A stretch of DNA of 64,000 bases from DASXAI01 sp963728985 (GCA_963728985.1 CAVSME010000001.1:186001-250000), one strand, 5' to 3'; shown: positions 17,836 to 26,793, numbered from the stretch's first letter. Notes: generated by a model not told the origin, from the letters alone. A program made the numbers and translations.

Positions 17836-18783
17836 TCAGCCGTGGTCCCGCGCCATGCGTTCACCGCGGCGGCGCAGCTCGGCCCGCACCTCCTCGGGTT
17901 CGACGACCTGGCACCGCCACGGCAGGCCGGCCACGAAGTCGGCGATCCAGGGCGCGTCACCGCCGATGCGCACCATCGTCGTGTCAGCGTCTCCACCCGG
18001 CTCGATCAGCGCCATCGTGGGTGCGACGGCGGCGGCCACCTCCTCGGCCGACGCGTGCACCCGTACCAGCGCCTGGAGGGGCCAGGCGGCCACGGCCACG
18101 CCCCGGGCCACGAGGGCGGCGGCGTCGGGCGTGTCCGTGCGCTCGAACGGCTGCCCGGTGGCCACCGCCTCGCTGATGCGGTCGACGCGGAACGTCCGCC
18201 AGTCGGCGCGGTCGAGGTCGTAGGCCACCAGGTACCAGCGCCGTTCGGTGTAGACGAGCCGGAAGGGCTCCACCCGGCGGTCGCTGCCGACACCATCGGC
18301 GTTCGTGTAGCGGAAGCGCAGGCGTTCGGGCCGCCGGCACGCCACCGCCGCGATGACCAGGACGTCGAGGTCGACGGGTGGGAGCTCGGCCCGCCGCAAC
18401 CCGATGGTGACGGTCCGCAGGGCGCCCACCCGCTCCCGCAGGCCGACGGGGAGCACCTGGTCGAGCTTGGTGAGGGCGGACAGCGCCGCCGTCTCCAGGC
18501 CCGACGCGGTGCCTTCGGAGGCGGCCCGCAGGGCGACGGCCACCGCCACCGCCTCGTCATCGTCGAGCAGGAGCGGGGGGAGGCGGCCGGCGGCGCCGAG
18601 CCGGTACCCCCCGTACGGGCCGGTGGTGGCCTCGACCGGGTAGCCGAGCTGGCGCAGCCGGGTGACGTCGCGCCGCAGCGTGCGGTCGGTGATCTCGAGG
18701 CGATCGACGAGCTCGGTTCCCGTCCACCACGGCCGCGACGACAGCAGCGTCAGCAGCCGCAGGAGCCGGCCCGCAGTGTCCAT
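17836..18783 (-). CDS. WYL-domain transcriptional regulator (YafY/DeoR-like)
   Basis: A 315-residue regulator. An N-terminal winged helix (~1-60) includes LEITDRTLRRDVTRLRQLGYPV; the WYL domain carries VEPFRLVYTERRWYLVAYD, and a C-terminal WCX-like region follows. WYL proteins bind ligands or single-stranded nucleic acid and regulate metabolic or defence genes. ATG 18783 has a GAGG-type site upstream. A perfect dyad (18803-18825) lies 20 bp upstream of the start, suggesting autoregulation and control of the divergent gene. It is followed by the TauE permease 17 bp downstream. Confidence 0.9.
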   Translation of the reverse strand: MDTAGRLLRLLTLLSSRPWWTGTELVDRLEITDRTLRRDVTRLRQLGYPVEATTGPYGGYRLGAAGRLPPLLLDDDEAVAVAVALRAASEGTASGLETAALSALTKLDQVLPVGLRERVGALRTVTIGLRRAELPPVDLDVLVIAAVACRRPERLRFRYTNADGVGSDRRVEPFRLVYTERRWYLVAYDLDRADWRTFRVDRISEAVATGQPFERTDTPDAAALVARGVAVAAWPLQALVRVHASAEEVAAAVAPTMALIEPGGDADTTMVRIGGDAPWIADFVAGLPWRCQVVEPEEVRAELRRRGERMARDHG

Positions 18784-18802
18784 TTCCTCAGCTTCCTCGC
18801 TA

Positions 18803-18825
18803 TTGCGGACCTGATCTGTCCGCAA
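18803..18825 (-). promoter_or_regulatory. Operator-like dyad upstream of the WYL regulator
   Basis: TTGCGGAC (18803-18810) and GTCCGCAA (18818-18825) are perfect reverse complements separated by 7 nt. The site is in the 61-bp gap between the WYL regulator start and a divergent small gene. Symmetry, length and location fit a dimeric regulator's binding site. Confidence 0.6.
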
Positions 18826-18844
18826 CCGATCGTACCGTCATGAC

Positions 18845-18985
18845 ATGCACCCGGACCAGATCGCCGCCCTCGCCCTTCACCACCAGGCCGACCTCCTCAC
18901 CGAGGCGGAGCGGGTCCGCAACGGCCGTCCCGTCTCCAACCGGCCCCGATCACGACGGCGCTGGCGGGGCAGGTTCGCGACCTGA
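18845..18985 (+). CDS. Small basic-tailed protein, hypothetical
   Basis: A 46-residue reading frame starting MHPDQIAAL and ending in an Arg-rich tail (PRSRRRWRGRF). An amphipathic N-terminal helix followed by a basic tail is a pattern I associate with small actinobacterial proteins found next to regulators, but I cannot assign it. It is the first frame on the far side of the WYL dyad and ends 25 bp before the carboxylase gene, so it may be the regulated leader gene. Codon use cannot distinguish it firmly from chance. Confidence 0.45.
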   Translation: MHPDQIAALALHHQADLLTEAERVRNGRPVSNRPRSRRRWRGRFAT

Positions 18986-19010
18986 CGGTCGCGTTCGCCA
19001 ACATGGGGCG

Positions 19011-20861
19011 ATGGCCACTTCGCCCCAGCTCGACGGTGCCGTTGCCGTCACTGCCCCCCTCATCGGCACCGTCGTCAGCGTCCTCGTGGCCGAGGGCGAC
19101 GCCGTGCGGGCCCGCCAGGCCGTCGTCGTCCTCGAGTCCATGAAGATGGAGCACCTCGTCGAGGCGGAGGTGACGGGCGTCGTCGCCGGGCTGGCCGTCG
19201 GCCCGGGCGACACCGTCGAGGTCGATCAGCCCTTGCTGTGGCTCACCGAGGGGGACAGCGAGCACCACGCCGACGATGTGGTCGACGAGATCGATCTCGA
19301 CCACATCCGCCCCGACCTGGCCGACGTGCAGGCCCGCCACTTCAAGACCATGGACGCGGCCCGCGCCGACGCCATCGAACGCCACCACCGCGTCGGCCAC
19401 CGCAGCACGCGCGAGAACGTGGACGACCTGTGCGACCCGGGCACGTTCGTGGAGTACGGCTCGCTCATGGTGGCTGCGCAGCGGCGGCGGCGGACGGTGG
19501 AGGATCTCATCGACCGCACGCCGGGCGACGGCATGGTGGCCGGCGTCGGTCACGTGAACGGCGACCACTTCGGTGCGGACCGCTCGCGCTGCGTCGTCGT
19601 CTCCTACGACTACACCGTGCTGGCTGGCACGCAGGGGCACTACAACCACCTGAAGAAGGACCGCATGTTCGAGCTGGCCCATCGGAACCGGCTCCCGGTG
19701 GTGCTGTTCGCCGAGGGCGGCGGCGGCCGGCCGGGCGACACCGACGTGCCCGGGGTGGCCGGGCTCGACGTCATGGCCTTCTTCCTGTTCAGCCAGCTGT
19801 CCGGGCTCGTGCCGCTCGTCGGGATCGTGGCCGGCCGGTGCTTCGCCGGCAACGCCGTGCTGCTCGGCTGCTGCGACGTCATCATCGCCACCCACGACAC
19901 GAACCTCGGCGTCGGCGGGCCGGCCATGATCGAGGGCGGCGGGCTCGGTGTGTTCCGGCCCGAAGAGGTCGGTCCCATGGACGTGCAGGTGCCCAACGGC
20001 ACGATCGACATCGCGGTGGCCGACGAGACCGAGGCCGTCGCCGTGGCCAAGAAGTACCTGTCGTACTTCCAGGGCCCCGTGGCCGACTGGGAGTGCGCCG
20101 ACCAGCGCCTGCTGCGCCACGCCATCCCCGAGAACCGGCTGCGCATCTACGACGTGCGCGCCGTCATCGAGACGATGGCCGACACCGACTCGGTGCTGGA
20201 GATCCGGCGCGGCTTCGGTCACGGCATGGTAACCGCCTTCGCCCGCGTGGAGGGTCATCCCATCGGCATCGTGGCCAACAACCCGACGCACCTCGCCGGT
20301 GCCGTCGACAGCGCCGGCGCGGACAAGGCGGCCCGCTTCCTGCAGCTGTGCGACGCCTTCGACATCCCCGTGCTGTTCCTGTGCGACACGCCCGGGATCA
20401 TGGTGGGCCCCGAGGCCGAGAAGGAGGCCACGGTGCGCCACGCCGCCCGCCTCTTCGTGGTAGGGGCGAGCATGACCGTTCCCTTCTTCACCATCATCCT
20501 GCGCAAGGCGTACGGCCTCGGCGCGCAGGCCATGGCGGGCGGCACGTTCAAGGCGCCCGTGTTCACGGTGTCCTGGCCGACGGGCGAGTTCGGGGGCATG
20601 GGCCTGGAGGGATCGGTGCGCCTCGGCTTCCGGGCCGAGCTGGAGGCGATCGCCGATCCCGACGAGCGCGAGGCCGAGTACCAGCGGATGGTGGCCCAGG
20701 CCTACGAGCGGGGCAAGGCGCTGAACATGGCGATGGCGTTCGAGATCGACGACGTGATCGACCCCGCCGAGACCCGAGCCCACATCATGGCGGCGCTCCG
20801 CTCGGCCCCGCCCACGCCAGTGCGCGAAGGCAAGAAGCGCCCGAACATCGACACCTGGTAG
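19011..20861 (+). CDS. Biotin carrier-carboxyltransferase fusion (acyl-CoA carboxylase subunit)
   Basis: A 616-residue protein. Residues ~8-80 form a biotinyl domain with the biotin lysine in ESMKMEH; the remainder (~110-600) is a full carboxyltransferase with the crotonase-like halves seen in propionyl-, acetyl- and methylcrotonyl-CoA carboxylases (motifs FFLFSQLSGLVPLVGI, GGPAMIEGGGLG, AGADKAARFLQLCDAF, AGGTFKAP). The carrier normally sits on the biotin carboxylase subunit, so this layout is unusual. No biotin carboxylase is in the window. ATG 19011 lacks a clear ribosome site. The acyl-CoA substrate is not evident. Confidence 0.85.
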   Translation: MATSPQLDGAVAVTAPLIGTVVSVLVAEGDAVRARQAVVVLESMKMEHLVEAEVTGVVAGLAVGPGDTVEVDQPLLWLTEGDSEHHADDVVDEIDLDHIRPDLADVQARHFKTMDAARADAIERHHRVGHRSTRENVDDLCDPGTFVEYGSLMVAAQRRRRTVEDLIDRTPGDGMVAGVGHVNGDHFGADRSRCVVVSYDYTVLAGTQGHYNHLKKDRMFELAHRNRLPVVLFAEGGGGRPGDTDVPGVAGLDVMAFFLFSQLSGLVPLVGIVAGRCFAGNAVLLGCCDVIIATHDTNLGVGGPAMIEGGGLGVFRPEEVGPMDVQVPNGTIDIAVADETEAVAVAKKYLSYFQGPVADWECADQRLLRHAIPENRLRIYDVRAVIETMADTDSVLEIRRGFGHGMVTAFARVEGHPIGIVANNPTHLAGAVDSAGADKAARFLQLCDAFDIPVLFLCDTPGIMVGPEAEKEATVRHAARLFVVGASMTVPFFTIILRKAYGLGAQAMAGGTFKAPVFTVSWPTGEFGGMGLEGSVRLGFRAELEAIADPDEREAEYQRMVAQAYERGKALNMAMAFEIDDVIDPAETRAHIMAALRSAPPTPVREGKKRPNIDTW

Positions 20862-20871
20862 CGGTCTCCAC

Positions 20872-20921
20872 CGTTCTGGGAGTCCTCCGTCTCACCGGTG
20901 AGACGGATCACTCCGAGAACG
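20872..20921. terminator. Bidirectional terminator, 50-bp imperfect palindrome
   Basis: Inner arms 20886-20896 and 20897-20907 are a perfect 22-bp palindrome. Outer arms 20872-20883 and 20910-20921 pair with one mismatch, separated by symmetric 2-nt internal loops. It fills the gap between two converging genes (stops at 20861 and 20924), so it most likely ends both transcripts. There are no T tracts, as is usual at this GC content. Confidence 0.7.
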
Positions 20922-20923
20922 CC

Positions 20924-21858
20924 TCACATCGAGGTGAGGGCCTCGAGGTCGCTCGGGTCCGGCTGCCAGGCGGTGGCGGCGACGTTGGCCCGCAGCTGCT
21001 CGGGTGTCGTGGCGCCGGCGATGACCGAGGCCACCGTCGGCATGGCGGCCAGACCGCCCAGGGCCACGTCGAGCAGGGACACCGAGCGCTCGGCGGCGAA
21101 CGCCGACAGCTTGTCCACCACGTCGAAGCGCTCGTCGGTGAGCTGCGCCGTCATGCCCCACACCTTCATGCGCGTGTCGTCGCCCGGCGCCTCGCCCCGG
21201 CGGTACTTGCCCGTCAAGAGGCCACTGGCCAGCGGGAAGTAGGGCAGCAGCCCGACACCGAAGTGGGCGCATGCCGGTACCAGCTCGGCCTCGACCTCGC
21301 GCTCGATCAGGTTGTAGTTGTTCTGCGCGCTGATGAACCGCTCGTACCCACCCTCGCGGGCGATCCAGGCGGCGTCGGCCACCTGCCAGCCGGCGTAGTT
21401 CGACGAGCCGATGTAGCGCACCTTGCCCTCGTGCACGAGATCGGTGAGCGCCGACAGGGTCTCCTCGATCGGCGTCTCGGGATCGGGACGGTGGATCTGG
21501 TACAGGTCGATCCAGTCGGTGCGCAGCCGCTGCAGCGACCGTTCGACGGCCTTGCGGATGTAGCGGCGAGAACCGCGCGCCCCCAGTCCGCGCCGTTGGC
21601 GCCGCGCAGCGACGAGCCGAACTTGGTGGCCAGCACCACGTCGTCGCGCCGGCCCTGCAACACCTCACCGAGCATCTCCTCGGACGCGCCGTAGGAGTCG
21701 GAGGTGTCGAGCAACGTGACTCCCTCGTCGAGGGCAGCGTCGACGACGGCGCGCGTCGCATCGAGGTCGATGCGCATGCCGAAGTTGTTGCAACCGAGCC
21801 CAGCCACCGAGACGACCAAGCCCGAGCCACCGAGTCGGCGATACGCCATGTCAGCCAT
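20924..21858 (-). CDS. Aldo/keto reductase (frameshifted)
   Basis: From ATG 21858 the protein starts with YRRLGGSGLVVS and shows the AKR tetrad segments DTSDSYG (Asp, Tyr) and ATKFG (Lys). At the C5 run 21580-21584 the frame breaks; one missing base restores YIRKAVERSLQRL, LYQIHRPDPETP (catalytic His), IGSSNYAGWQ and the C-terminal NADPH-binding segment ending LEALTSM. The restored length, ~311 residues, is normal for the voltage-gated-channel-beta/YajO-like group. A homopolymer sequencing error is the simplest explanation. Substrate unknown. Confidence 0.8.
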
Positions 21859-21889
21859 CGGGCGATCGTACGACCCCGCCGCCGCCGGG

Positions 21890-23284
21890 TCATTTCCGGT
21901 ACGTGAGGCGGCCGCCGGCGATGGTGACGGCCACGTGCGCGCTGGACGGCGCGGCGAGCGCCTCGGCCAGCGGCACCCCGAGGACGCAGAGGTCGGCGGC
22001 GGCACCAGGAACCACCCGCCGCCGGGGCCCGCCGGGCTGCGCCAGCGGCGCGAGGAACAGCCCGAGCGCCGTCATCGCATCGACGCGCTCGGCCGGCCCG
22101 AGGACCCGGCCCGCCGGCGTCCGGCGATCGACGGCGGCGGCGATGGCCAGCCACGGGTCGGGCGAGCCGAACGGGGCGTCGGTGCCGGCGCCCACGGCCA
22201 CGCCGGCGGCCAGCAGCGAGCCGCAGCGCCAGAGATCGGTCCGGTCGGCGGGCTCGACGTCGGCCAGGTAGTCGTCGCCCCGCTCGCCCACCAAGTTCGG
22301 CTGCGTCACGACGGTGAGCCCCAGCTGGCACAGGCGCGGCACGAGCTCGGCCGGCACCACCGCGCCGTGCTCGACGCGATCGCCCGGCACCGTGCCGGTC
22401 TCCTCGAACGCCGCCAGCACGAGGACGAGCGCCTCGCGGGTGACGCAGTGGACGGCGACGGCGCGGCGCTGGCGGCGGGCCGCCGATATCCCGGAGACCA
22501 GATCGGCCAACGCCGGCAGCTGGTGGTCGGCGGCCACGAGCTTGACCGGCCCCCGCTGCCGCCCGGCCACCGCCTCGACCGGGAGCGCCGGCCCGCCGGT
22601 GAGGACCACCTGCAGCGGGAAGCCGTCGGTGCCGGCGGCCAGGATCTCGGCGTCGGCGGCGTGCTCGATGGGCGTGGCATCCGTGACCCCGGTGACCCCG
22701 TAGCCGGCCAGCTCGGCGCCGACGGCGGCGAGGTCGAGGGCGACGGCAGGAACCCGCGACCGGAGCCACTCGTCGCCGCCGAACAACCGGCCCGTCGGGC
22801 GGCCGAGCGCGTCCCGCTCGACGCCCGCCGGCCCGCTCTCGAGATCGACGGCGGCCGCGGCCGCGCCGTTGAGGATCCACGCCGCGCCCGATCGGTGCTG
22901 GACGCGCACCGGCCGCCCGTCGACGGCGGCGTCGAGCCACGCCCGGTCGATGGGTCCGGCCACCGACTCGTGGTAGCCGGTGGCCCGCAGCCACGCCCCC
23001 GCCGGCAGCGCGGCGTCGGCCGCCCGCAGCACGCTGACGAGTTCGGCGGTCGAGCGCACCGCCGGGGGGCCGGCCCGCACCGACGTCCGGGCGGCGGCCA
23101 GCGCCATCACGTGGATGTGGTGATCGTGCAGCCCGGGGACGGCGGCGCCGCCACCGGCGTCGACGATGGCGCCACGAGGTCGGCGTCCACCGGCAGGAGC
23201 GACCGTGACGATCCGGTCACCGGCGATCGTGACGTCGACGCGCTGGCCCTCGACCTCGGCGTCCAGCACCACCAGGTCGGTCAC
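21890..23284 (-). CDS. Amidohydrolase family protein (YtcJ-like)
   Basis: A 464-residue metal-dependent hydrolase: a small beta domain (ADVTIAGDRIV type), then VPGLHDHHIHV with the HxH metal pair, LVAADH, AVHCVTREA, VEHGAVV, and the final metal aspartate in GAGTDAPFGSPDPW, ending with AVTIAGGRLTYRK. The order matches YtcJ-like amidohydrolases acting on amide or ester bonds. GTG 23284 overlaps the stop of the CoA-transferase gene (GTGA), so the two are co-translated. Substrate unknown. Confidence 0.85.
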   Translation of the reverse strand: MTDLVVLDAEVEGQRVDVTIAGDRIVTVAPAGGRRPRGAIVDAGGGAAVPGLHDHHIHVMALAAARTSVRAGPPAVRSTAELVSVLRAADAALPAGAWLRATGYHESVAGPIDRAWLDAAVDGRPVRVQHRSGAAWILNGAAAAAVDLESGPAGVERDALGRPTGRLFGGDEWLRSRVPAVALDLAAVGAELAGYGVTGVTDATPIEHAADAEILAAGTDGFPLQVVLTGGPALPVEAVAGRQRGPVKLVAADHQLPALADLVSGISAARRQRRAVAVHCVTREALVLVLAAFEETGTVPGDRVEHGAVVPAELVPRLCQLGLTVVTQPNLVGERGDDYLADVEPADRTDLWRCGSLLAAGVAVGAGTDAPFGSPDPWLAIAAAVDRRTPAGRVLGPAERVDAMTALGLFLAPLAQPGGPRRRVVPGAAADLCVLGVPLAEALAAPSSAHVAVTIAGGRLTYRK

Positions 23285-24489
23285 GGTTCCCGGCCGTGCT
23301 CACCGAGTCCGGGCGCCCGGCCCGTCGCCGGTCGGGCCCGGGGTGGGGCCACCGGTCCGGTCCACGGCTCGGTGCTCGCCGGCCCGGCCGCCATCATCGC
23401 GGCGGCCGTGCGGGCCAGGGCCACGTCGAGCAGCCATCGGCCGCCGGCCAGGAGGTGGTCCACGACGGCGAGGGCGCCGAGCAGGCCGGTGGCCGGGTCG
23501 GCGGCGGCGTCGGCGCAGAAGCACGGCCCCGTCTCGTCCCAGGCCACGAGCCCGCCGGCCACGGCGGTGTCGTCGCCCAAGCCCACCCACTCCCCCATCG
23601 GCGCCTCGCGACCATGAGCGGTGATCGAGAGCCACACCCGGAGCCGGCCTCGGGCGGCGACGGCGAACGGGTCGAGGCCGAACTGGGCCAGCGCCCGCGG
23701 CCGGGAGGACTCCACCACCACATCGGCCCGCTCCAGCCAGCGGGCCAGGGTGGCGACGCCGCCCGGCGCGTCGAGGTCCACCGCCACCGCCTCCTTCCCG
23801 GCGTTCAGCAGGTCGAAGAACGGGGCCGAACCGGCCCGGGCGCCGTCGGGACGGCGCTCGCTCTCGAGCTTGACCACCCGCGCCCCCGCTCGTCGCAGCA
23901 GGTCCGTGCACAGCGGGCCGGCCCACAGCGAGGACAGATCGACCACGACCACACCGGCGAGCGAGGGCACCGGGCCGGCGGCGACACCGCCGAGCGCCAC
24001 GGCCCGCACGGTCGTGTCGTCACGAACGGAGCCGAGCGTGGCGCACGGCAGGCCGAGCAGGCGGGCCCGATCGACGAGCGCGCCGCCGGAGCGCGTCCGG
24101 ACCGAAGTAGCGACGGCTGGCCACGGCGACCCCTCGTCGACGCGATGCTCGAGCCATGCGCCCAGCGCGGCCACGTCGTCGGGCCGCGGCAGCGACAGCG
24201 CCAGCCAGCCGTCGGCGACCGCCAGCATGCGGGTGGCACCGCCGGCGCTGCGATCCCCGTCGCGGGTGAACCCGGTGAGGGCCGCCCGCTCACCGAGGAG
24301 GGCGGGGCCGTCGACGTCGACCGAACACCCCAACCGGGCCGTCGCCGCGGCCAGCTCTCCCGCCCAGCGCGCCATCGTGACCGGCAGACCGGGCGGCGCC
24401 AGCAGCGGCGGGCCGTCGGCCCGACCGGTCAGCGCCATCGCCCCCGAAGCAGCCCACATGGCATCGGGTGCGGCGGATGGGTCCAACAC
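23281..24489 (-). CDS. CoA-transferase family III, circularly permuted layout
   Basis: About 402 residues. Relative to the classical CaiB layout at 2356-3522, the order is rotated. Residues ~11-110 (SGAMALTG, then RSAGGATRMLAVADGW) match the second half of a CaiB protein, while the Rossmann start VVVDLSSLWAGPL, VVKLES and SITAHG come after residue 180. The catalytic aspartate equivalent is in DPATG (Asp331). GTG 24489 is chosen because it precedes the first conserved block without reaching the divergent gene at 24517. Expected to transfer CoA between acyl donors. It overlaps the amidohydrolase gene downstream. Confidence 0.8.
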   Translation of the reverse strand: MLDPSAAPDAMWAASGAMALTGRADGPPLLAPPGLPVTMARWAGELAAATARLGCSVDVDGPALLGERAALTGFTRDGDRSAGGATRMLAVADGWLALSLPRPDDVAALGAWLEHRVDEGSPWPAVATSVRTRSGGALVDRARLLGLPCATLGSVRDDTTVRAVALGGVAAGPVPSLAGVVVVDLSSLWAGPLCTDLLRRAGARVVKLESERRPDGARAGSAPFFDLLNAGKEAVAVDLDAPGGVATLARWLERADVVVESSRPRALAQFGLDPFAVAARGRLRVWLSITAHGREAPMGEWVGLGDDTAVAGGLVAWDETGPCFCADAAADPATGLLGALAVVDHLLAGGRWLLDVALARTAAAMMAAGPASTEPWTGPVAPPRARPATGRAPGLGEHGREP

Positions 24490-24516
24490 GGCCCGCCATA
24501 GTGTAGAGACGACCCT

Positions 24517-25494
24517 GTGGACGTCCGGCACCTGACGCTGAACGAGTTGCGTACCGCCATCGACACCGGCGATGCCGAGGATCTCAGCACCGCCGCCGGT
24601 GCGCCGATCGTGGCCATCAGCGACGACCACGAGACGGATCAGGCCATCGCCACCCTGGCGCCGCGGCTGGCGTCCGTGCCGTGCGTGCTCGTCGCCGATC
24701 CCGCCCTCGATCGGCTGGCCCCCGTCGTCGACGTGTTCGCCGGTGGCGACCAGCTGGCCACCATCGTGGAGGCCGTCGAACGCACCCCGCTCGCGGCGAC
24801 GGCGATGGTGGTGCTCCTGCGCAGCACGCTGGCCCGCACGATCGACGAGGGTCTGGTGGCCGAATCGGTCACCTACTCGATGCTGCAGGGCGGTCCCGAG
24901 TTCGCCCGGTGGCGGGCCGGGCGCCAGCGCCGCCAGCGCCCGGAGCCGGCCCAGGCCGTCCTGACCGACCGGCTCGACGGCACGCTCACCATCACGCTCA
25001 ACCGGCCCCACGTGCACAACGCCTTCAGCCGCTCCATGCGCGACGGGTTGGCCGAGGCGCTGGCCGTCGCCATGGCCGACGACTCGGTCGACCGGATCCT
25101 GCTGCAGGGGTCGGGACCGTCGTTCTGCAGCGGCGGCGACCTCGACGAGTTCGGCGACTTCCCCGATCCCGCCTCCTCCCACGTGATCCGCCTGACCCGC
25201 AGCCCCGCCCGGCTCGTCGCCCGGCTGTCGTCGCGCGTCGAGGTGCGCACCCACGGCTCGTGCATGGGCGCGGGAGCGGAGCTCCCCGCGTTCGCCGGGC
25301 GGGTCGTCGCCCACCCGGCCACCCGCTTCGCCCTGCCGGAGCTCTCCCTCGGACTGGTGCCGGGGGCGGGCGGCACCGTCAGCCTGCCCCGGCGCATCGG
25401 CCGCCACCGCACCGCCCTCCTCGGGCTCACCGGCACCCCGATCGACGCCGCCACCGCGTTCGACTGGGGCCTCGTCGACGCCATCGACACGTGA
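24517..25494 (+). CDS. Enoyl-CoA hydratase/isomerase with permuted layout
   Basis: A 325-residue crotonase with a ~145-residue N-terminal extension. Residues ~90-136 (TPLAATAM, EGLVAESVTYSMLQGGPEF) look like the C-terminal helices of ordinary crotonases. The core starts only at ~155 (GTLTITLNRPHVHNAF), with oxyanion segments SFCSGGDLDEF and HGSCMGAGAELP and catalytic-region PELSLGLVPGAGGT. The protein stops right after WGLVDAI, exactly where normal crotonases would enter their C-terminal helices. GTG 24517 is 27 bp from the divergent permuted CoA-transferase. Substrate unknown. Confidence 0.82.
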   Translation: MDVRHLTLNELRTAIDTGDAEDLSTAAGAPIVAISDDHETDQAIATLAPRLASVPCVLVADPALDRLAPVVDVFAGGDQLATIVEAVERTPLAATAMVVLLRSTLARTIDEGLVAESVTYSMLQGGPEFARWRAGRQRRQRPEPAQAVLTDRLDGTLTITLNRPHVHNAFSRSMRDGLAEALAVAMADDSVDRILLQGSGPSFCSGGDLDEFGDFPDPASSHVIRLTRSPARLVARLSSRVEVRTHGSCMGAGAELPAFAGRVVAHPATRFALPELSLGLVPGAGGTVSLPRRIGRHRTALLGLTGTPIDAATAFDWGLVDAIDT

Positions 25495-25547
25495 CCGTGC
25501 ACGCGAGCATGATGGAAGCCCGGCGATACGCAACTGGAAGGCAGTCC

Positions 25548-26765
25548 ATGTACGACTTCTGCGTGATCGGCGGCGGCATCGTGGGCCTGGCGACGGCCAC
25601 GTCGCTGCTCGATGCCTTCCCCGGCTGCGACCTGGTGGTGGTGGAGAAGGAGTCCGACGTCGGGCGCCACCAGACCGGCCACAACAGCGGCGTCATCCAC
25701 GCCGGCATCTACTACGCGCCGGGCAGCCTGAAGGCGCGCCTGTGCCGCGAGGGGGCCGCCGCCACGAAGGCGTTCTGCACCGAGCACGGCATCCCGTTCG
25801 AGACGTGCGGCAAGCTCCTGGTGGCCACCACGCCGCTCGAGGTCCAGCGGATGGACGACCTCCAGGCGCGCGCCGCCGTGAACGGCATCGAGTGCGAGCG
25901 TCTCGACGCCGCCGAGCTCGTCGAGCGGGAGCCGAACATCACCGGCCTGGGCGCCCTGTTCGTGCCGTCGACCGGCATCGTCGACTATCGCCTCGTCTGC
26001 ACCGCGCTGCGCCAGCAGGTGGTGGACAAAGGCGGCGCCGTCGAGACCGACGCAAAGGTCGATCTCATCGCCGAGACGGGCTCGTGGGTCGAGGTGCGCG
26101 CCGGGGCGCGGTCATGGACGGCGCAGCAGGTGGTGGCCTGCGCCGGCCTGCAGGCCGACCGCATCGCCCGCCTGGCCGGGATCGACACCGAATTCCAGAT
26201 CGTGCCGTTCCGGGGCGAGTACTACCGCCTGCCGCCCTCGAAATCCGACGTGGTGCGATCGCTCATCTACCCCATCCCCGACCCCGATCTGCCGTTCCTC
26301 GGCATCCACCTCACGAGGATGATCGACGGCAGCGTCACCGTCGGGCCCAACGCCGTGCTCGGCTTCGCCCGGGAGGGCTACCGCAAGGGGTCGATCAGCG
26401 GACGCGACATCGCCACGTTCGCCGCCTTCCCCGGGTTCTGGAAGGTCATCCGCCAGAACTTCCGCTCCGGTGCGCGCGAGATGCGCAACTCCCTGTGGCG
26501 CCGGGGGTACCTCGAGGAGTGCCGGAAGTACTGCCCCAGCCTCACCCTCGAGGACCTGCTGCCCTACGAAGCCGGCATCCGGGCCCAGGCGGTGCGGCGC
26601 GACGGCACCCTGGAGCACGACTTCCTGTTCGCCGAGACCACCCGCACGCTGCATGTTTGCAATGCGCCGTCGCCCGCCGCCACCTCGGCGCTGCCGATCG
26701 GGCGGATGATCACCGAGCGGGCCGCCGAGCAACGCCGTCACCTGCCCACGATGACGACCGCCTGA
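25548..26765 (+). CDS. lhgO: L-2-hydroxyglutarate oxidase/dehydrogenase
   Basis: A 405-residue FAD enzyme of the DAO family. The FAD motif is CVIGGGIVGLATA at the N-terminus, followed by the LhgO signatures HQTGHNSGVIHAGIYY and VPSTGIVDY, and the C-terminal NAPSPAATSALPIG. LhgO oxidises L-2-hydroxyglutarate to 2-oxoglutarate, passing electrons to quinone. The length is close to the E. coli enzyme (about 420). ATG 25548 is preceded by a GGAAGG-type site and gives the canonical N-terminus. Confidence 0.92.
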   Translation: MYDFCVIGGGIVGLATATSLLDAFPGCDLVVVEKESDVGRHQTGHNSGVIHAGIYYAPGSLKARLCREGAAATKAFCTEHGIPFETCGKLLVATTPLEVQRMDDLQARAAVNGIECERLDAAELVEREPNITGLGALFVPSTGIVDYRLVCTALRQQVVDKGGAVETDAKVDLIAETGSWVEVRAGARSWTAQQVVACAGLQADRIARLAGIDTEFQIVPFRGEYYRLPPSKSDVVRSLIYPIPDPDLPFLGIHLTRMIDGSVTVGPNAVLGFAREGYRKGSISGRDIATFAAFPGFWKVIRQNFRSGAREMRNSLWRRGYLEECRKYCPSLTLEDLLPYEAGIRAQAVRRDGTLEHDFLFAETTRTLHVCNAPSPAATSALPIGRMITERAAEQRRHLPTMTTA

Positions 26766-26793
26766 CCGCAGCCAGGACCGCCCGCACCGAAAT

